Positions 62,429-64,000 of a stretch of DNA of 64,000 nt are shown here, one piece after another (position 1 is the first letter of the stretch; every line of letters starts with the position of its first letter). The DNA lies in NCBI GenBank assembly GCA_026874595.1, contig CM049315.1, positions 72,275,416-72,339,415 on the forward strand, written 5' to 3'. Below the pieces are notes generated by a model that worked only from the letters and a program-made list of their open reading frames with translations, did no database searches and had not been told where the DNA came from. Position numbers and translations under genes: made by a program. The DNA is from Sipunculus nudus. Taxonomy: Eukaryota > Annelida > Sipuncula > Golfingiida > Sipunculidae.

Positions 62429-64000
62429 GTACTCTCTACAGGCCATAATTTTAAGGCAATTGCCTTTTAACTTATACAGCTGGTAGACAAGCAAAAGTCC
62501 TCGGGGCCTATTGTTTTTGGGCAATACAGGTCAAGGTCAAGGTCATCAAAACTTCTCAAAACGGTTTTTTCTTCATATCTTTGTCACTATTTGTCGTATC
62601 TTCTTCAAACATAGCTCATTTTAAACGTCATTCCAAGGCCAGTCATCTGGTGTGTAGCTGACTCAAATTTGCCGTAACCATGGTTACGAATTTTTGGGAA
62701 AAAATCATGATATTCTGAAATAAGGGGTCTTATTTTTCTAACTTTGTCAGTTTTAAAGCTAGAGAGGTCTAGTTTTTTGCATCAGGTAGCATTTAACAAG
62801 TACTGCAAGATTTTATTAAAATTCTCGCGATATCTCGTACAATATCTCGTCAAACCAGATATTTCGAGATTTCAGTAATCTTGCCCTGGAGGCCACAGTT
62901 TTGCAGGAATCTTTTTGAAACTGACATATTGAAAGTCCTACACTATTATCTCAAAATCAATTTTTCATTTTTTTAATCCGGCCGCTAGGGGGCGCTGGGT
63001 GCAAACCTCTCCAACATATTATGTTTTGGCAATATCTCCAAAATTATAAGCCTCAATTACATAAACCATAGCTTATTTTCTTCCTCTGAGTCTTTTCAAA
63101 ATCCTGGTGGAGTCATTTCGACTCAATCTTGTCTCACTTTGTCAGTGTGTCCGTCTGTTTCTCAGTTGTCCTCAAATCCGCTTGCTTGCCGGTTCTTGCG
63201 TCTCACATATACCATTCTACAGGGGACAGTTTTGAAAGAATCCTTTTAAAACTATTACATCTTATGTCTTACACTAATATCTCGAAACCCATTTTTTCAT
63301 TTTCCAGAATTGGCCGCTAGGGGGCGTTGCACATGACCCTCACTCACATATCATTATATTGGCCATATCTCTAAAACCCAAAGACTCAATTACATAAACT
63401 ATAGCTTATGTTCTTCCTTTGAGTCTTCCCCATAACCTGGTTAAGTCATCTGGTCTCGGTCTTGTGTCACTTTGTCAGTATGTCCATATAAACTTTATAA
63501 ACGGAGGGAAACCTGACTGCACAGAGTCATGCAGGAATGCACGATGACACGCGTTTTAGTAAGACAAAGACTCGTGTAGGTATGAGCGACAATCAGCGCA
63601 GTTTGCTCGTTTTGTGTAGGGTCCATCGGGCCAAATGCCAATTCAGGCCCGCAGCCGACGGGATGAATTAATTGGCGTAGCGGGGACCACGGCCATTTCC
63701 TGGTAAAAACTTGTGAATAAATATACCGGACGGGCTGACCATTTTCTCAGGGCCATAGGAATGTCACCATTCCAGTGTGCCCTCAGACCTGGTCAGACCT
63801 GGTCAGACCTAAAACGCGTGCCTGCACATCTGTGCGCATGCAGGTGATTGCTGTCCAAAGTTTCGGTCGGTGAGTCCTTCAGGAAAGGACCCGAACGGTT
63901 TTTTTTTTTAATTGCTCGCCGGAAATCTTCCATTTCTGCAGGCAGGTTGGCCAGTCGCAAATATCTGTTTATTGCTTGCCGGAAATCTTCGATTTCTGCA
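62388..64000 (+). repeat. b segment, cut by window end
   Basis: Type-b head 62429 with intact CCATGG palindrome, words 62992 and 63314, type-2 C module, then two minisatellite copies, the second incomplete at the window edge. Shares CTATTTGTCG with the hybrid head at 29475. The array probably continues beyond the window. Confidence 0.8.
63484..63909 (+). repeat. C module, type 2, outside the array
   Basis: Carries type-2 markers (AGACTCGTG, GCCGACGGGATG, CCATTTCCTGG, GGTCGGTGAG) and 11 T, like the 1.6-kb array copies, although the b segment carrying it lacks the array's 31-bp deletion. This suggests that type 2 arose before the deletion, or that exchange occurred with the array. Confidence 0.7.

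Larger units (their letters stand above)
2187..63327 (+). promoter_or_regulatory. 85 CTCF-like words, all + strand
   Basis: Starts of the 14-bp word (usual form CCGCTAGGGGGCGC/G/T): 2187 2518 2849 3996 4326 4657 5744 6074 6625 7698 8029 8360 9526 10439 10771 12132 12465 12796 13972 14886 15218 16580 16912 17243 18409 19326 19659 19990 21156 22072 22404 23767 24100 24431 25597 26514 26846 28205 28538 28869 30035 30367 31635 32091 32909 33580 33911 35479 35928 36808 37711 38043 39431 40346 40678 41011 42145 42476 43941 44241 45565 45865 47190 47490 48815 49115 50440 50740 52064 52364 53678 53978 55291 55591 56904 57204 58528 58828 59159 60233 60564 60895 62061 62992 63314. The known CTCF core is CCASYAGRKGGCRS; most words here differ from it only at position 3 (G for A), some also at the last base. 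Binding is inferred, not shown. Confidence 0.6.

Overview
This window looks like eukaryotic, non-coding, satellite-type DNA. I found no believable protein-coding gene, rRNA or tRNA. About 62 of the 64 kb is one family of related repeat modules, all in the same orientation. The style suggests a marine invertebrate, most likely a bivalve or other mollusc: AT-rich modules, (TCTG)n tetranucleotide tracts, tandem AGGTCA words, and a nested element with Helentron/HINE-like ends. The organism is an inference; I could not run a database search.

The basic building block is a ~331-bp monomer (M). Its most constant part is a CTCF-like word (CCGCTAGGGGGCGC and close variants), which I count 85 times, always on the + strand, often exactly 330-331 bp apart. 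Around the monomers are recurrent modules: a 'head' starting GTACTCTCTACAGGCC after a (TCTG)n tract, in subtypes a, b and c; an S tail ending in a small hairpin plus CTAG; a ~430-bp GC-richer C module ending in poly(T); and a 60-bp minisatellite carrying its own hairpin.

Layout: 1-1384 is non-repeat flank. 1385-8864 holds four ~1.7-1.95-kb tandem elements (head, M monomers, S tail, hairpin-CTAG). 7159-31177 is a higher-order repeat (HOR) of ~4.44 kb made of b (1.71 kb), a (1.81 kb) and c (0.93 kb) segments. Units U1/U3 and U2/U4 share private variants, so there is a second-level dimer of ~8.9 kb before a deletion in U3. 31178-33311 holds two copies of a diverged 1274-bp relative. 33312-36226 is an old, decayed zone interrupted by a 1237-bp HINE-like element. 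36227-43380 is a mosaic of the same b/a/c segments. 43381-58827 is a highly homogeneous array of nine full and one partial ~1.62-kb units, derived from the b segment and marked by a shared 31-bp deletion, with a 3.25-kb dimer periodicity in its left half. 58828-64000 returns to a, c and b segments and runs off the window.

The parts read as an amplified repeat system rather than as genes. Hybrid modules at several places show unequal exchange. The hairpin-CTAG ends suggest that the ancestor was a Helitron-like non-autonomous element. The dense, co-oriented CTCF-like words are the most interesting functional possibility, but binding is not shown by sequence alone.
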